A stretch of 36,534 bases of DNA, from NCBI RefSeq assembly GCF_019192735.1, contig NZ_JAHTKP010000070.1, positions 1 to 36,534 on the forward strand. Reading direction: 5' to 3'. Below the pieces are notes generated by a model. It had not been told where the DNA came from. It saw nothing but the letters and a program-made list of their open reading frames with translations, and did not search any database. Position 1 is the first letter of the stretch. Each line of letters starts with the position of its first letter. Below are positions 24,441-33,170 of this stretch, one piece after another. A program made the translations under genes and the position numbers. This DNA comes from Kitasatospora aureofaciens (GTDB taxonomy: Bacteria > Actinomycetota > Actinomycetes > Streptomycetales > Streptomycetaceae).

Positions 24441-24893
24441 TCAGTCCTCGTCGTAGCGCGGGTCGATGGCGTCCGGCGACAGCCCCAGCAGCTCCGCCAC
24501 CTGCTCGATCAGGATCTCGTGTACCAGCGCCGCCCGGTCCTCCCGGGTCTTCGCCCGGATCTCCACCGGCCGCCGGTACACCACGATCTGGCTCTTGTGT
24601 CCCTGCCGGCCCGGCGACACCCGGCCCAGCGGCACCCCGTCCTCGGTGTCCGCGCCGTCCGCCTCGGGCAGCGGCACCTCCTGGACGGCGAACTCCACCT
24701 CGATCAGCTGCGGCCAACGCCGCTCAAGACGCTCCACCGACTCGCGCACGTAGTCGTCGAACAATTCGGAGCGGGTGAGCGAGATCGGCACCTGGGGCGG
24801 CGCCAGCGGGCCGCGCAGCCCCCTGCCGTGCCGGTCGCGGTGCCGGGGACGGCGCGAGGGTCCCGTCGATGACTGCGGTGCAGAGCTGTCCAT
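24441..24893 (-). CDS. metallopeptidase-family protein with degenerate zinc motif
   Basis: This 150-aa protein follows the small actinobacterial metallopeptidase (DUF1025/zincin-like) family: a basic variable start, RSELFDDYVRESVERLERRWPQLIEVEFAVQEVP (41-74), IVVYRRPVEIRAKTREDRAALVHE (103-126). In active members the last motif reads HExxH; here it is H125-E126-I-L-I129, so the second zinc histidine is missing, and the following residues (EQVAELLGL) give no replacement. Hydrolysis is therefore doubtful. ATG 24893 is chosen because the domain begins soon after; the frame is open far upstream through the repeat region. It is divergent from DUF3499, as in the corresponding mycobacterial neighbourhood. 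Confidence 0.8.
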   Translation of the reverse strand: MDSSAPQSSTGPSRRPRHRDRHGRGLRGPLAPPQVPISLTRSELFDDYVRESVERLERRWPQLIEVEFAVQEVPLPEADGADTEDGVPLGRVSPGRQGHKSQIVVYRRPVEIRAKTREDRAALVHEILIEQVAELLGLSPDAIDPRYDED

Positions 24894-24959
24894 ATCACTG
24901 CCGAGGGTAGTCCTTGGACGGTCGGAAGTGGACCACTCCGGCGGGGAAACGCCCGGGGT

Positions 24960-25062
24960 GGCGGGCGCACACCTGAGCGAGCGGAGCGAGCGAGGCATTG
25001 GAGGGGCGCGCTCCGCTCTCGCTCCGCCGAGCGGAGCGAAGGGGGGTGTCCGAGGCGCATGG
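24960..25062 (+). repeat. degenerate copy of the GAGCGAGCGGAGC cassette
   Basis: This stretch starts with a GGCGGGCGCA box, then TGAGCGAGCGGAGCGAG, and later has CCGAGCGGAGCGA followed by GAGGCGCATGG. The order of boxes matches the micro-ORF cassettes at 15.8 and 28.7 kb, but four extra bases replace the ATG by CTG. It lies between the divergent metallopeptidase-family and DUF3499 genes. The frame from that CTG runs on to a TGA overlapping the DUF3499 GTG. Confidence 0.55.
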
Positions 25063-25119
25063 ACGGCGACACGGGCACCTACCGGGCAGGCGGTCTTCGC
25101 TCCCCGGCGAGGAGTGCGG

Positions 25120-25136
25120 TACCGTCCACCCTCGTG
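25120..25136 (+). promoter_or_regulatory. -10 box for a probably leaderless DUF3499 message
   Basis: TACCGT (25120-25125) is followed by eight bases and GTG (25134), the same spacing as at 6336 and 7448. No Shine-Dalgarno is visible. Confidence 0.45.
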
Positions 25137-25499
25137 AGCTCTGTACGTCGTTGTTCGCGGACCGCGTGCGGCCGGCCGGCCGTCGCAACGCTGACGTACG
25201 TCTACGCGGACTCCACCGCCGTGCTGGGCCCGCTCGCCACCTACGCCGAGCCGCACTGCTACGACCTGTGCGCCGAGCACGCCGAGCGCCTCACCGCGCC
25301 GCGCGGCTGGGAGGTCGTCCGGCTCGCCGCCGAGGCCGGACCGCTGCGCCGCAGCAGCGACGATCTGGAAGCCCTCGCCAACGCCGTCCGCGAGGCCGCC
25401 CGCCCGCAGACCCCCCGTCAGGGCCGCGCGCCCGAGGGCGAGTCCACCGAGGGCGGCCGCCGCGGCCACCTCCGGGTCCTCCGCTCGCCCGACAACTGA
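25134..25499 (+). CDS. DUF3499 family protein
   Basis: This 121-aa protein belongs to DUF3499, a small actinobacterial family. The conserved start is RRCSRTACGRPAVATLTYVYADS (residues 5-27), followed by AEPHCYDLCAEHAERLTAPRGWEVVRL. Four cysteines and two histidines arranged C-x4-C and HC-x3-C-x2-H look like a zinc site. The C-terminal third is hydrophilic and variable. GTG 25134 is fixed by the conserved N-terminus; an in-frame ATG at 25059 would add 25 residues of repeat-derived sequence. The function is unknown; linkage to manB is conserved in actinobacteria. Confidence 0.85.
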   Translation: MSSVRRCSRTACGRPAVATLTYVYADSTAVLGPLATYAEPHCYDLCAEHAERLTAPRGWEVVRLAAEAGPLRRSSDDLEALANAVREAARPQTPRQGRAPEGESTEGGRRGHLRVLRSPDN

Positions 25500-25657
25500 C
25501 GCCTCACCCGGCACGGGACGTTCGTCCGGCCCGGGTACGCTGCCCGTCTACCGCCGACCGTCGACCGACGGCGCGGTGCCCCGACGTATCGTGACCGGGG
25601 GCGGTCAGCCGCCGATCACAGCACACCGATCAGTACAGAGACCAGGGTGGAGCCGCA

Positions 25658-27043
25658 GTGCGCGACCTCAAGCAGCTCGTGAAGGCGTACGACGTCCGAG
25701 GCGTCGTTCCGGACCAGTGGGACGAGAGCCTGTCCCGGGCCTTCGGCGCCGCGTTCGTGCAGGTCACCAGCGCGTCCGCGATCGTCGTCGGCCACGACAT
25801 GCGGCCCTCCTCGCCGTCGCTCACCCGGGCCTTCGCCGAGGGCGCCGCGGCCTACGGCGCCGACGTGGTCCAGATCGGGCTCTGCTCGACCGACCAGCTC
25901 TACTACGCCAGCGGCAGCCTCGACCTGCCCGGCGCGATGTTCACCGCCAGCCACAACCCGGCCCAGTACAACGGCATCAAGCTGTGCCGGGCCGGCGCCG
26001 CCCCGGTCGGCCAGGACACCGGCCTCGCCGAGATCCGCGAGCTGGTCGAGTCCTGGACCGCCGAGGACGACACCGTCACGATCCCGGCCAAGGACGTGAA
26101 GCCCGGCGCGCTGTCCGAGCAGGACACCCTGCGCGGCTATGCCGACCACCTGCTGGGCCTGGTCGACCTCGGCGCGATCCGCCCGCTCAAGGTCGCCGTC
26201 GACGCCGGCAACGGCATGGGCGGCCACACCGTGCCGACCGTCTTCGACGGCCTGCCGATCGAGCTCGTCCCGATGTACTTCGAGCTGGACGGCACCTTCC
26301 CCAACCACGAGGCCAACCCGCTCGACCCGAAGAACATCGTCGACCTGCAGGCCAAGGTCCGCGAGGTCGGCGCCGACCTCGGCCTCGCCTTCGACGGCGA
26401 CGCCGACCGCTGCTTCGTCGTCGACGAGCGCGGCGAGCCGGTCTCGCCGTCCGCCATCACCGCCCTGGTCGCCGCCCGCGAGATCGCCCGCGCCCGGGCC
26501 GCCGGCGAGGACGAGCCGACGATCATCCACAACCTGATCACCTCCTGGACCGTCCCCGAGGTGGTCCGCGAGCTCGGCGGCACCCCGGTCCGCACCCGGG
26601 TCGGCCACTCCTTCATCAAGCAGGAGATGGCCGTCACCGACGCCGTCTTCGGCGGTGAGCACTCCGCCCACTACTACTTCCGCGACTTCTGGCGCGCCGA
26701 CACCGGCATGCTGGCCGCCCTGCACGTGCTGGCCGCCCTCGGCGGGCAGCCGGGCACGCTGTCCGCGCTCACCGCCGAGTACGACCGGTACGCCGCCTCC
26801 GGCGAGATCAACAGCACCGTCGCCGACCAGGCCGACCGCTCGGCCGCCGTCCGCGCCGCCTACGCCGGCCTGGAGGGCACCACCGTCGACGAGCTGGACG
26901 GCCTCACCGTGGCCGGCCCGGACTGGTGGTTCAACCTGCGCGCCTCCAACACCGAGCCGCTGCTGCGTCTCAACGTCGAGGCCAAGGACCCGGCGAAGAT
27001 GGCCGAGCTGCGCGACGGCGTCCTGGCGATCGTCCGCGCCTGA
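25658..27043 (+). CDS. manB: phosphomannomutase/phosphoglucomutase ManB
   Basis: This 461-aa cytoplasmic enzyme interconverts mannose-6-phosphate and mannose-1-phosphate (often also the glucose forms), feeding GDP-mannose to glycolipids and glycoproteins. Alpha-D-phosphohexomutase landmarks are in order: YDVRG near the start, the catalytic phosphoserine S98 in TASHNP (96-101), metal-binding DGDADR (246-251), the sugar loop GEHSAHYYF, and the phosphate-binding RASNTEP loop close to the C-terminus. The length is normal. The GTG start has GGGTGGAG a few bases upstream. A 17-bp terminator hairpin follows the stop. It supplies precursor for the glycosyltransferases and LCP-linked glycans encoded nearby. 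Confidence 0.95.
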   Translation: MRDLKQLVKAYDVRGVVPDQWDESLSRAFGAAFVQVTSASAIVVGHDMRPSSPSLTRAFAEGAAAYGADVVQIGLCSTDQLYYASGSLDLPGAMFTASHNPAQYNGIKLCRAGAAPVGQDTGLAEIRELVESWTAEDDTVTIPAKDVKPGALSEQDTLRGYADHLLGLVDLGAIRPLKVAVDAGNGMGGHTVPTVFDGLPIELVPMYFELDGTFPNHEANPLDPKNIVDLQAKVREVGADLGLAFDGDADRCFVVDERGEPVSPSAITALVAAREIARARAAGEDEPTIIHNLITSWTVPEVVRELGGTPVRTRVGHSFIKQEMAVTDAVFGGEHSAHYYFRDFWRADTGMLAALHVLAALGGQPGTLSALTAEYDRYAASGEINSTVADQADRSAAVRAAYAGLEGTTVDELDGLTVAGPDWWFNLRASNTEPLLRLNVEAKDPAKMAELRDGVLAIVRA

Positions 27044-27061
27044 GCCGAAGGCTTGGGGCCC

Positions 27062-27099
27062 GTGCCCCGGCCGGTAGGGTTGCCTATCGGCCGGGGCAC
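27062..27099. terminator. hairpin after manB, upstream of the Trm112-like gene
   Basis: A 17-bp stem with one G-T pair (27062-27078 with 27083-27099) closes the loop GTTG. It probably ends the manB message. A TAGGGT sequence lies inside it (27075-27080), so it may overlap a promoter for the next gene. Confidence 0.7.
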
Positions 27100-27133
27100 C
27101 GCCGTGCCGCACCCGATGTCTGGAGTCCCTCAC

Positions 27134-27316
27134 ATGAAGCTCGAATCCTTCCTGCTGGAGATCCTGGTCTGCCCGCAGTGCCGGGCCGCGCTCACCGAGG
27201 GCGGCACCGAGGAGCAGCCCGAGCTGGTCTGCACCGGCACGGACTGCGGCCTCGCGTACCCGGTCCGCGACGGCATTCCGGTCCTCCTGGTGGACGAGGC
27301 CCGCCGCCCGGCCTGA
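27134..27316 (+). CDS. Trm112 family zinc-ribbon protein
   Basis: This 60-aa protein has the Trm112 fold: LLEILVCPQCRAAL (8-21), CTGTDCGLAYPVRDGIPVLLVDEA (33-56). Two CxxC-like Cys pairs (C13, C16 and C33, C38) should bind zinc. In eukaryotes Trm112 activates methyltransferases; the role of the bacterial family is poorly defined. ATG 27134 has GGAG eight bases upstream. It lies between manB and the SIS-domain gene and is probably expressed with the latter. Confidence 0.9.
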   Translation: MKLESFLLEILVCPQCRAALTEGGTEEQPELVCTGTDCGLAYPVRDGIPVLLVDEARRPA

Positions 27317-27382
27317 TCCTTGGGGGCGACGCCCCACCCCGCCAGCCCAGCGCTCCCAGGACAGCAGCCGGAGGCCAGCCGC

Positions 27383-28633
27383 ATGCTCGACGACACCCTG
27401 CTCGACGACCCGGCCGCCCTTCAGCGCGCCGACCGCGACCGCGCGCTGCTCGCCCTGGCCGGCTCCGGGGCCCGGGTCCGCACCGCGCTGCGGCTCGCCG
27501 ACGCGGCCGGCCTCGACCGGCTGCGGCCCGACGGCCGCCCGCGCGTCGTCCTGGTCGCCGGCCACGGCAGCGCCCTGACGGCGGGCGGGATCCTGGCCGC
27601 GCTTGCCGGGACGAGCACGCTGGTCACCCCGCTGCCGCCCACCGACGCCGCCGCCCCGCGCGCCGACCGGGCCGGCGCGCCGCCCGCCTTCACCGCCGGG
27701 CTCGGCTGGCAGCTGCCCGGCTGGGCCGGCCCGCTCGACCTGCTGGTGGTCAGCTCCGCCGACGGCGGCGAGCAGGGCCTGATCGGCCTCGCCGAACAGG
27801 CTTACGCGCGCGGCTGCGCGATCGTCGTCATCGCACCGGTGGGCAGCCCGCTCGCCGAGGCAGCCCTCCAGGTGCGGGCGCTGCCGCTGCCGTTCGTGCC
27901 GACCGCCCTGCCGGAGGACGAGGCGCCGACCGCCCCCGCTGCCGAGCCCGACCTCCCCGCCGAGGACCCGGCCGCGCTCTGGTCCCACCTCACCCCGCTG
28001 CTGGCGCTGGCCCAGAAGCTCGGCCTCACCCAGCTGCCGTACGACGCGCTGCCGGCCACCGCCGACCTTCTGGACGCGGCCGCCGTCCGCTGCCGCCCCG
28101 ACGCCGCCGCGTACACCAACCCGGCCAAGAGCCTCGCCGCCCGGATGGCCGGGACCGTCCCGCTGCTGTGGGCCGAGGGCCCGGTGGCCGGGGCCGTCGT
28201 CGCCCGCTTCGCCGCCCAGCTGGCCGACCGGGCGGGCCGCCCGGCGCTGGCCGGGCTGCTGCCGCAGGCGCTCACCGAGCACCGAGGCATGTTCATCGGC
28301 CAGCTCGGTGCGGGGGCGGACCCGGACGACTTCTTCCGCGACCGGGTCGAGGAGCCGGACCCGCTGCACCTCCAGGTCCTGCTGCTGCGGCACACCCCGG
28401 GCACCGCCGGCGGCCCGTTCGACGAGGACCACGGCCCGGCCGAGGTGCCGGAGGACGACGAGGGCCCGCGCAGCTTCGGCGTCACCCGGGCGCACCGGCT
28501 CGCCGCCGCGCACGACGTCCGGCTCACCGAGTACGCCAGCACCCGGCCCGACCCGCTGCACGCGCTGGCCGACCTGGTCGCACTGACCGACTTCGCCGCC
28601 GTCTACCTGGGGCTCGCCGCCGCGCAGTCCTGA
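27383..28633 (+). CDS. SIS-domain phosphosugar isomerase-like protein
   Basis: This 416-aa protein resembles the actinobacterial phosphoglucose/phosphomannose isomerase-like family that follows manB. After a helical start (MLDDTLLDDPAALQRADRDRALLALA), an SIS-type Rossmann segment contains VVLVAGHGSALTAGG (53-67) and LLVVSSADGGEQG (about 120-132). The second half includes NPAKSLAARMAGTVPLLWAEG and a long acidic insert before the C-terminus. ATG 27383 has CGGAGG eight bases upstream; the longer frame from 27320 lacks one. Isomerisation of fructose-6-phosphate to mannose-6-phosphate would suit the manB context but is not proven by sequence. Confidence 0.8.
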   Translation: MLDDTLLDDPAALQRADRDRALLALAGSGARVRTALRLADAAGLDRLRPDGRPRVVLVAGHGSALTAGGILAALAGTSTLVTPLPPTDAAAPRADRAGAPPAFTAGLGWQLPGWAGPLDLLVVSSADGGEQGLIGLAEQAYARGCAIVVIAPVGSPLAEAALQVRALPLPFVPTALPEDEAPTAPAAEPDLPAEDPAALWSHLTPLLALAQKLGLTQLPYDALPATADLLDAAAVRCRPDAAAYTNPAKSLAARMAGTVPLLWAEGPVAGAVVARFAAQLADRAGRPALAGLLPQALTEHRGMFIGQLGAGADPDDFFRDRVEEPDPLHLQVLLLRHTPGTAGGPFDEDHGPAEVPEDDEGPRSFGVTRAHRLAAAHDVRLTEYASTRPDPLHALADLVALTDFAAVYLGLAAAQS

Positions 28634-28645
28634 GCGCGCCCCCGT

Positions 28646-28660
28646 TACGGTGAGCGTATG
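28646..28660 (+). promoter_or_regulatory. -10 box for leaderless start of micro-ORF c
   Basis: TACGGT (28646-28651) is six bases before ATG 28658. No Shine-Dalgarno precedes that ATG, so transcription probably starts on it. Confidence 0.45.
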
Positions 28661-28738
28661 AGTGAGCGGAGCGAGCTCATCATCAAGAGACGCGCATGGG
28701 CGAATGCCCCTGCCGAGCGCAGCGAGGCGGGCGCATGA
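28658..28738 (+). CDS. coupling micro-ORF c (26 aa) before the CDF transporter
   Basis: This complete frame starts MSERSELIIK and ends PAERSEAGA. Its TGA (28736-28738) overlaps the transporter ATG (28735) as ATGA. N- and C-termini match the two micro-ORFs between fbiA and fbiB, while the middle is different and lacks the G-run hairpin. With a leaderless -10 box before it and only a weak GAGGCG before the transporter, ribosomes probably reach the transporter through this frame. Confidence 0.55.
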   Translation: MSERSELIIKRRAWANAPAERSEAGA

Positions 28739-29772
28739 GTACGGAAGGCGGTACCAAGGCCCTGGTCGCGGCGCTGTCCGCGAACCTGGCCATCGCGGCG
28801 GCCAAGTTCACCGCCTTCGGCCTCACCGGGTCCCCGTCGATGCTGGCCGAGGGTGTGCACTCCGTCGCCGACTCCGGCAACCAGGTGCTGCTGCTCGTCG
28901 GCGGCAAGCGGGCGCGCCGGGCGGCGGACGAGGAGCACCCGTTCGGGTACGGCCGTGAGCGCTACGTCTACGGCTTTCTGGTGGCCATCGTGCTGTTCAG
29001 CGTCGGCGGCCTGTTCGCGATCTATGAGGGCTGGCACAAGGTCGGCCACCCGGAGCAGCTGGACTCCTGGTACTGGGCGGTCGGCGTGCTGGTGTTCGCG
29101 ATCGCGATGGAGGGCTGGTCCTTCCGCACCGCGATGCGCGAGTCGGCGAAGGCCAAGGGCAGCCAGGGCTGGGTGCAGTTCATCCGCACCGCGAAGGCGC
29201 CCGAACTCCCGGTGGTGCTGCTGGAGGACACCGGCGCGCTGATCGGCCTGGTGTTCGCGCTGCTCGGCGTCTCGCTCACCGTGATCACCGGGAACGGCGT
29301 CTGGGACGGCGTCGGCACCCTGTGCATCGGCGTCCTGCTGGTGGTGATCGCCGTGGTGCTCGCGCTGGAGACCAAGTCGCTGCTGCTCGGCGAGTCCGCC
29401 GACCGGGAGTCGGTGCGGCGGATCCGCGCGGCACTGGTCGACGGGGACGCGGTCACCGGCGTGATCCACATGCGTACCCTCCACCTGGGCCCGGAGGAAC
29501 TGCTGGTCGCCGCCAAGATCGCCGTCAACGCGGAGGACAGCGCCGCCCGGGTGGCGGCGGCGATCGACGCGGCCGAGGAACGGGTGCGGGCGGCCGTCCC
29601 GATCGCCCGGGCGATCTACCTGGAACCGGACGTCTACAGCGCCGAGAAGGCGGCGGCCGGCGAGGACCCCGCGGCCACCCCGGGCGGGCCCGGGCCGGAA
29701 ATCCTTCATCCGGGGACTGCGGGCGGGACCGCCGGTGTAGATTCGTCACCAGAGCCAGAACGTCGCTGCTGA
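28735..29772 (+). CDS. cation diffusion facilitator (CDF) family transporter
   Basis: This 345-aa membrane protein is predicted to export divalent cations such as zinc, cobalt or manganese by proton antiport. It shows the CDF membrane metal site pattern in helix 2 (LAEGVHSVADSGNQ, HxxxD) and its partner in helix 5 (LLEDTGALIGL). Between them are GGKRARRAADEEHPFGYGRERY after helix 2 and helices near 80-100 and 115-130. A cytoplasmic beta-alpha domain follows (about 240-310). The second site has Glu-Asp rather than the canonical pair, as in the CDF subgroup with the GGxRxxR signature. Metal choice cannot be told. It is translated through the micro-ORF overlap upstream. Confidence 0.88.
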   Translation: MSTEGGTKALVAALSANLAIAAAKFTAFGLTGSPSMLAEGVHSVADSGNQVLLLVGGKRARRAADEEHPFGYGRERYVYGFLVAIVLFSVGGLFAIYEGWHKVGHPEQLDSWYWAVGVLVFAIAMEGWSFRTAMRESAKAKGSQGWVQFIRTAKAPELPVVLLEDTGALIGLVFALLGVSLTVITGNGVWDGVGTLCIGVLLVVIAVVLALETKSLLLGESADRESVRRIRAALVDGDAVTGVIHMRTLHLGPEELLVAAKIAVNAEDSAARVAAAIDAAEERVRAAVPIARAIYLEPDVYSAEKAAAGEDPAATPGGPGPEILHPGTAGGTAGVDSSPEPERRC

Positions 29773-29984
29773 TGGCGGTCGATCGGCGGTCCGCCCCCGT
29801 AGGGTGTGCCCCGGTCGAGGGAGAGAGGTCCTCCGACGGTTTGTGCCGAGCACAGGGAGCCGGTCCGGCAAGTCACGGGCCCGGCGGCCCCGGTGTGGCC
29901 GTGCACCCGTACGGCACCGCCGCGTTGCGACGCACACCCAGGACCTTTTGGCCGTGCCCCACCCCATCAGCGAGGAGCAGACGT
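29773..29984 (+). promoter_or_regulatory. promoter and leader of ahcY
   Basis: These 212 bases hold TAGGGT (29800-29805), a possible -10 box, and GAGGAG shortly before the ahcY ATG. A transcript from there would have a leader of about 170 bases with several short GC-rich inverted repeats, long enough for an RNA switch. I cannot fit it to the S-adenosylhomocysteine riboswitch or another class. Confidence 0.35.
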
Positions 29985-31433
<1,449 letters not shown>

Positions 31434-31446
31434 TGCGGTGACACGT

Positions 31447-31490
31447 ACGCCGGTGGCCGGCACACCCCCGCGGGTGCCGGCCACCGGTGT
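31447..31490. terminator. terminator after ahcY
   Basis: A 17-bp stem with one G-T pair (31447-31463 with 31474-31490) and a ten-base loop lies between the convergent ahcY and anti-sigma-like genes and can act for both. Confidence 0.8.
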
Positions 31491-31502
31491 CTTCGGGTGC
31501 GG

Positions 31503-32540
31503 TCAGCGGATCACGTCGGTGGTCCAGGTGGACGGGTCGACGCCGGTGACGTGCACCAGCTCGGTCAAGGCCGCCAGGCCCCCGTAGCGTTGGGCCAGTG
31601 GCAGGCTCTCGGACTCCACCGTCGCGCAGATCTTGAGGCCCTGCTCCGAACGGCAGCTCGTGTTGGACTTCCCGTACCGCTGTTCGCCGTCCGGGGCCAC
31701 GATGAGTCCGATGGACATGTCGTCGAGCGTGAGGCCGACAGTTGCGGTCCAGGGCTGCCCGACCGCGGGACGAGTCAGGAGGGCCTCCGTCGGCCGGAGG
31801 CCCGCCGGCAGCCCGGACAGCCAGAACGGCAGCGGGACGGCCCGCTCGCCGACCTGGACGTCGGCCGCGACGCGGAGCAGCACGTCGTCGGGGATCTCGG
31901 TGCCGCGCGGGCGGTTCGAGATCAGCTGCGCCCAGCGGCCGGAGGTGGTCTGCCAGCGCAGGACTCGCCTTCCGCTGTCGTACGTCGGGTGCGTCGGATT
32001 GGTCACCCAGTACGCGGTCCGGCCGTTGACGGCGAGAGCGGGTTCCTTCTCCTCCTTCTGCGTCGGCGAGTCGATCAGCGCGGGCTCGGGTCCGGCGGGG
32101 TGGACGAGGAGGCTGAGACTCCGCCCCGACGGGCCCCCCAGACCCGCGATGGTGACGACGGCATCCTGGCTCGCCTGGTAACCGACGTTGCGTTCGTGGT
32201 CCAGCCAGTCGGGGAGCCAGCCGAACGTGCCGCCGGCGACCAGCGGGTCGGTGGGCGTGCCGATCGGCGTCGCGGGGGCGACGATCGGATGGTCCGTGCG
32301 CGGGGCCGCCGGCAGGAGGCGCGTGGTCGGTATGCCGCCGCCGGGTGCCAGCAGCAGGACGGCCGTGACCGCGGCAGCCGTCGCGGCGGCCACCGCGCCG
32401 ACCTGCGCCCGCCGCCGGTGGCGGAGGCGGGCCCGCCCCCGCACGATGGACGTGGCGATGTCGAAGGCCGCCGGTGGTGCCGGTTCGTCGGCCAGGGCTG
32501 CCAGGCGGGCGGCCAGGTCGCTGTGCTCGGTGGTGGTCAT
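31503..32540 (-). CDS. membrane-anchored partner of the SigE-family sigma factor
   Basis: This 345-aa protein has a cytoplasmic N-terminus of about 45 residues (LAARLAALADEPAPPAAFDIATSIVRGRARLRHRRR), one membrane helix (about 46-66) and a large extracytoplasmic domain. The gene overlaps the sigma factor gene by ATGA, so the two are made together. The layout (short inner segment, single span, outer sensor) is that of an anti-sigma factor, but no zinc-binding HxxxCxxC motif is seen and I cannot name the family with certainty. The outer domain has two Cys (SCRSEQGLKIC) that could form a disulfide. Confidence 0.75.
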   Translation of the reverse strand: MTTTEHSDLAARLAALADEPAPPAAFDIATSIVRGRARLRHRRRAQVGAVAAATAAAVTAVLLLAPGGGIPTTRLLPAAPRTDHPIVAPATPIGTPTDPLVAGGTFGWLPDWLDHERNVGYQASQDAVVTIAGLGGPSGRSLSLLVHPAGPEPALIDSPTQKEEKEPALAVNGRTAYWVTNPTHPTYDSGRRVLRWQTTSGRWAQLISNRPRGTEIPDDVLLRVAADVQVGERAVPLPFWLSGLPAGLRPTEALLTRPAVGQPWTATVGLTLDDMSIGLIVAPDGEQRYGKSNTSCRSEQGLKICATVESESLPLAQRYGGLAALTELVHVTGVDPSTWTTDVIR

Positions 32541-33049
32541 GACGTCCTCTCTGCGACGGCGGGGCGGGGGGCGAGAGTGCTGCGGAGCGCGACCAGCGCG
32601 CGTGAGCTCTGGCTCTTCACGTTGCCGGACGAACAGCCCAGTGCCTCAGCCGTCTGATCAATCGTCAGATCGCAGTAGTACCGGAGCACCACGGTGACCC
32701 GCTGGCGGGGCGGCAGCGCGGCCAGGGCGCGGCGCAGGTCGATCGAGACGTCCAGATCGGCGCTCGCGGCGGCGATGTCCGGCTCGGTGTCGGTGCGGGT
32801 CGTGCGGCGCCACCAGGGGGAGCGTTGCTCGCTCAGGAACGTGTTGATCAGCACCCTGCGGGCGTAACCGTCCACGTTCTCCATGCGCTTGGCCTTCGAC
32901 CAGTTCACGTACAGCTTGGTGATGGTCTCCTGGGCCAGATCGTCGGCCCGGTGCCACTCCCCGCACAGCAGATAGGCGACCTTCCGCAGCCAGCCGCCCC
33001 TGGAAGCCACGTACTCGGTGAACTCCACGTCGTGTGCCTGCCTCGCCAT
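32537..33049 (-). CDS. SigE-family ECF RNA polymerase sigma factor
   Basis: This 170-aa ECF sigma factor belongs to the streptomycete SigE-like (TIGR02983) group. Region 2 spans about 5-75 (FTEYVASRGGWLRKVAYLLCG, ADDLAQETITKLYVNW, GYARRVLINTFLSE), and region 4 about 105-160 (LRRALAALPPRQRVTVVLRYYCDLTIDQTAEALGCSSGNVKSQSSRAL) with its helix-turn-helix for the -35 element. Replacement of the usual V by S in NVKSQ is common in this group. ATG 33049 is preceded by a G-run six bases upstream; GTG 33055 is possible. The stop overlaps the partner gene start (ATGA). The target genes are unknown. It is not the cell-envelope SigE itself. Confidence 0.92.
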   Translation of the reverse strand: MARQAHDVEFTEYVASRGGWLRKVAYLLCGEWHRADDLAQETITKLYVNWSKAKRMENVDGYARRVLINTFLSEQRSPWWRRTTRTDTEPDIAAASADLDVSIDLRRALAALPPRQRVTVVLRYYCDLTIDQTAEALGCSSGNVKSQSSRALVALRSTLAPRPAVAERTS

Positions 33050-33155
33050 CTGCACCCCCCGTTCCTCGTAGCGATGGCGCTCAGCCGCGCCGCTCACCCC
33101 CCTAATGCGAACACCTGCCCGGAACGTTGCATGTCGGGGGCGGAGATCGTCCCCG

Positions 33156-33170
33156 TAGGCTTCGGGCATG
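33156..33170 (+). promoter_or_regulatory. -10 box for a probably leaderless message
   Basis: TAGGCT (33156-33161) is six bases before ATG 33168, with no Shine-Dalgarno. Confidence 0.4.

Noticed and set aside
29830..29900. Cobalamin-riboswitch-like string (GGGAGCCGGT followed by CCGGC) upstream of ahcY
   Set aside because: Only part of the B12 box resembles the consensus, the rest of the core and the flanking stems are not recognisable.
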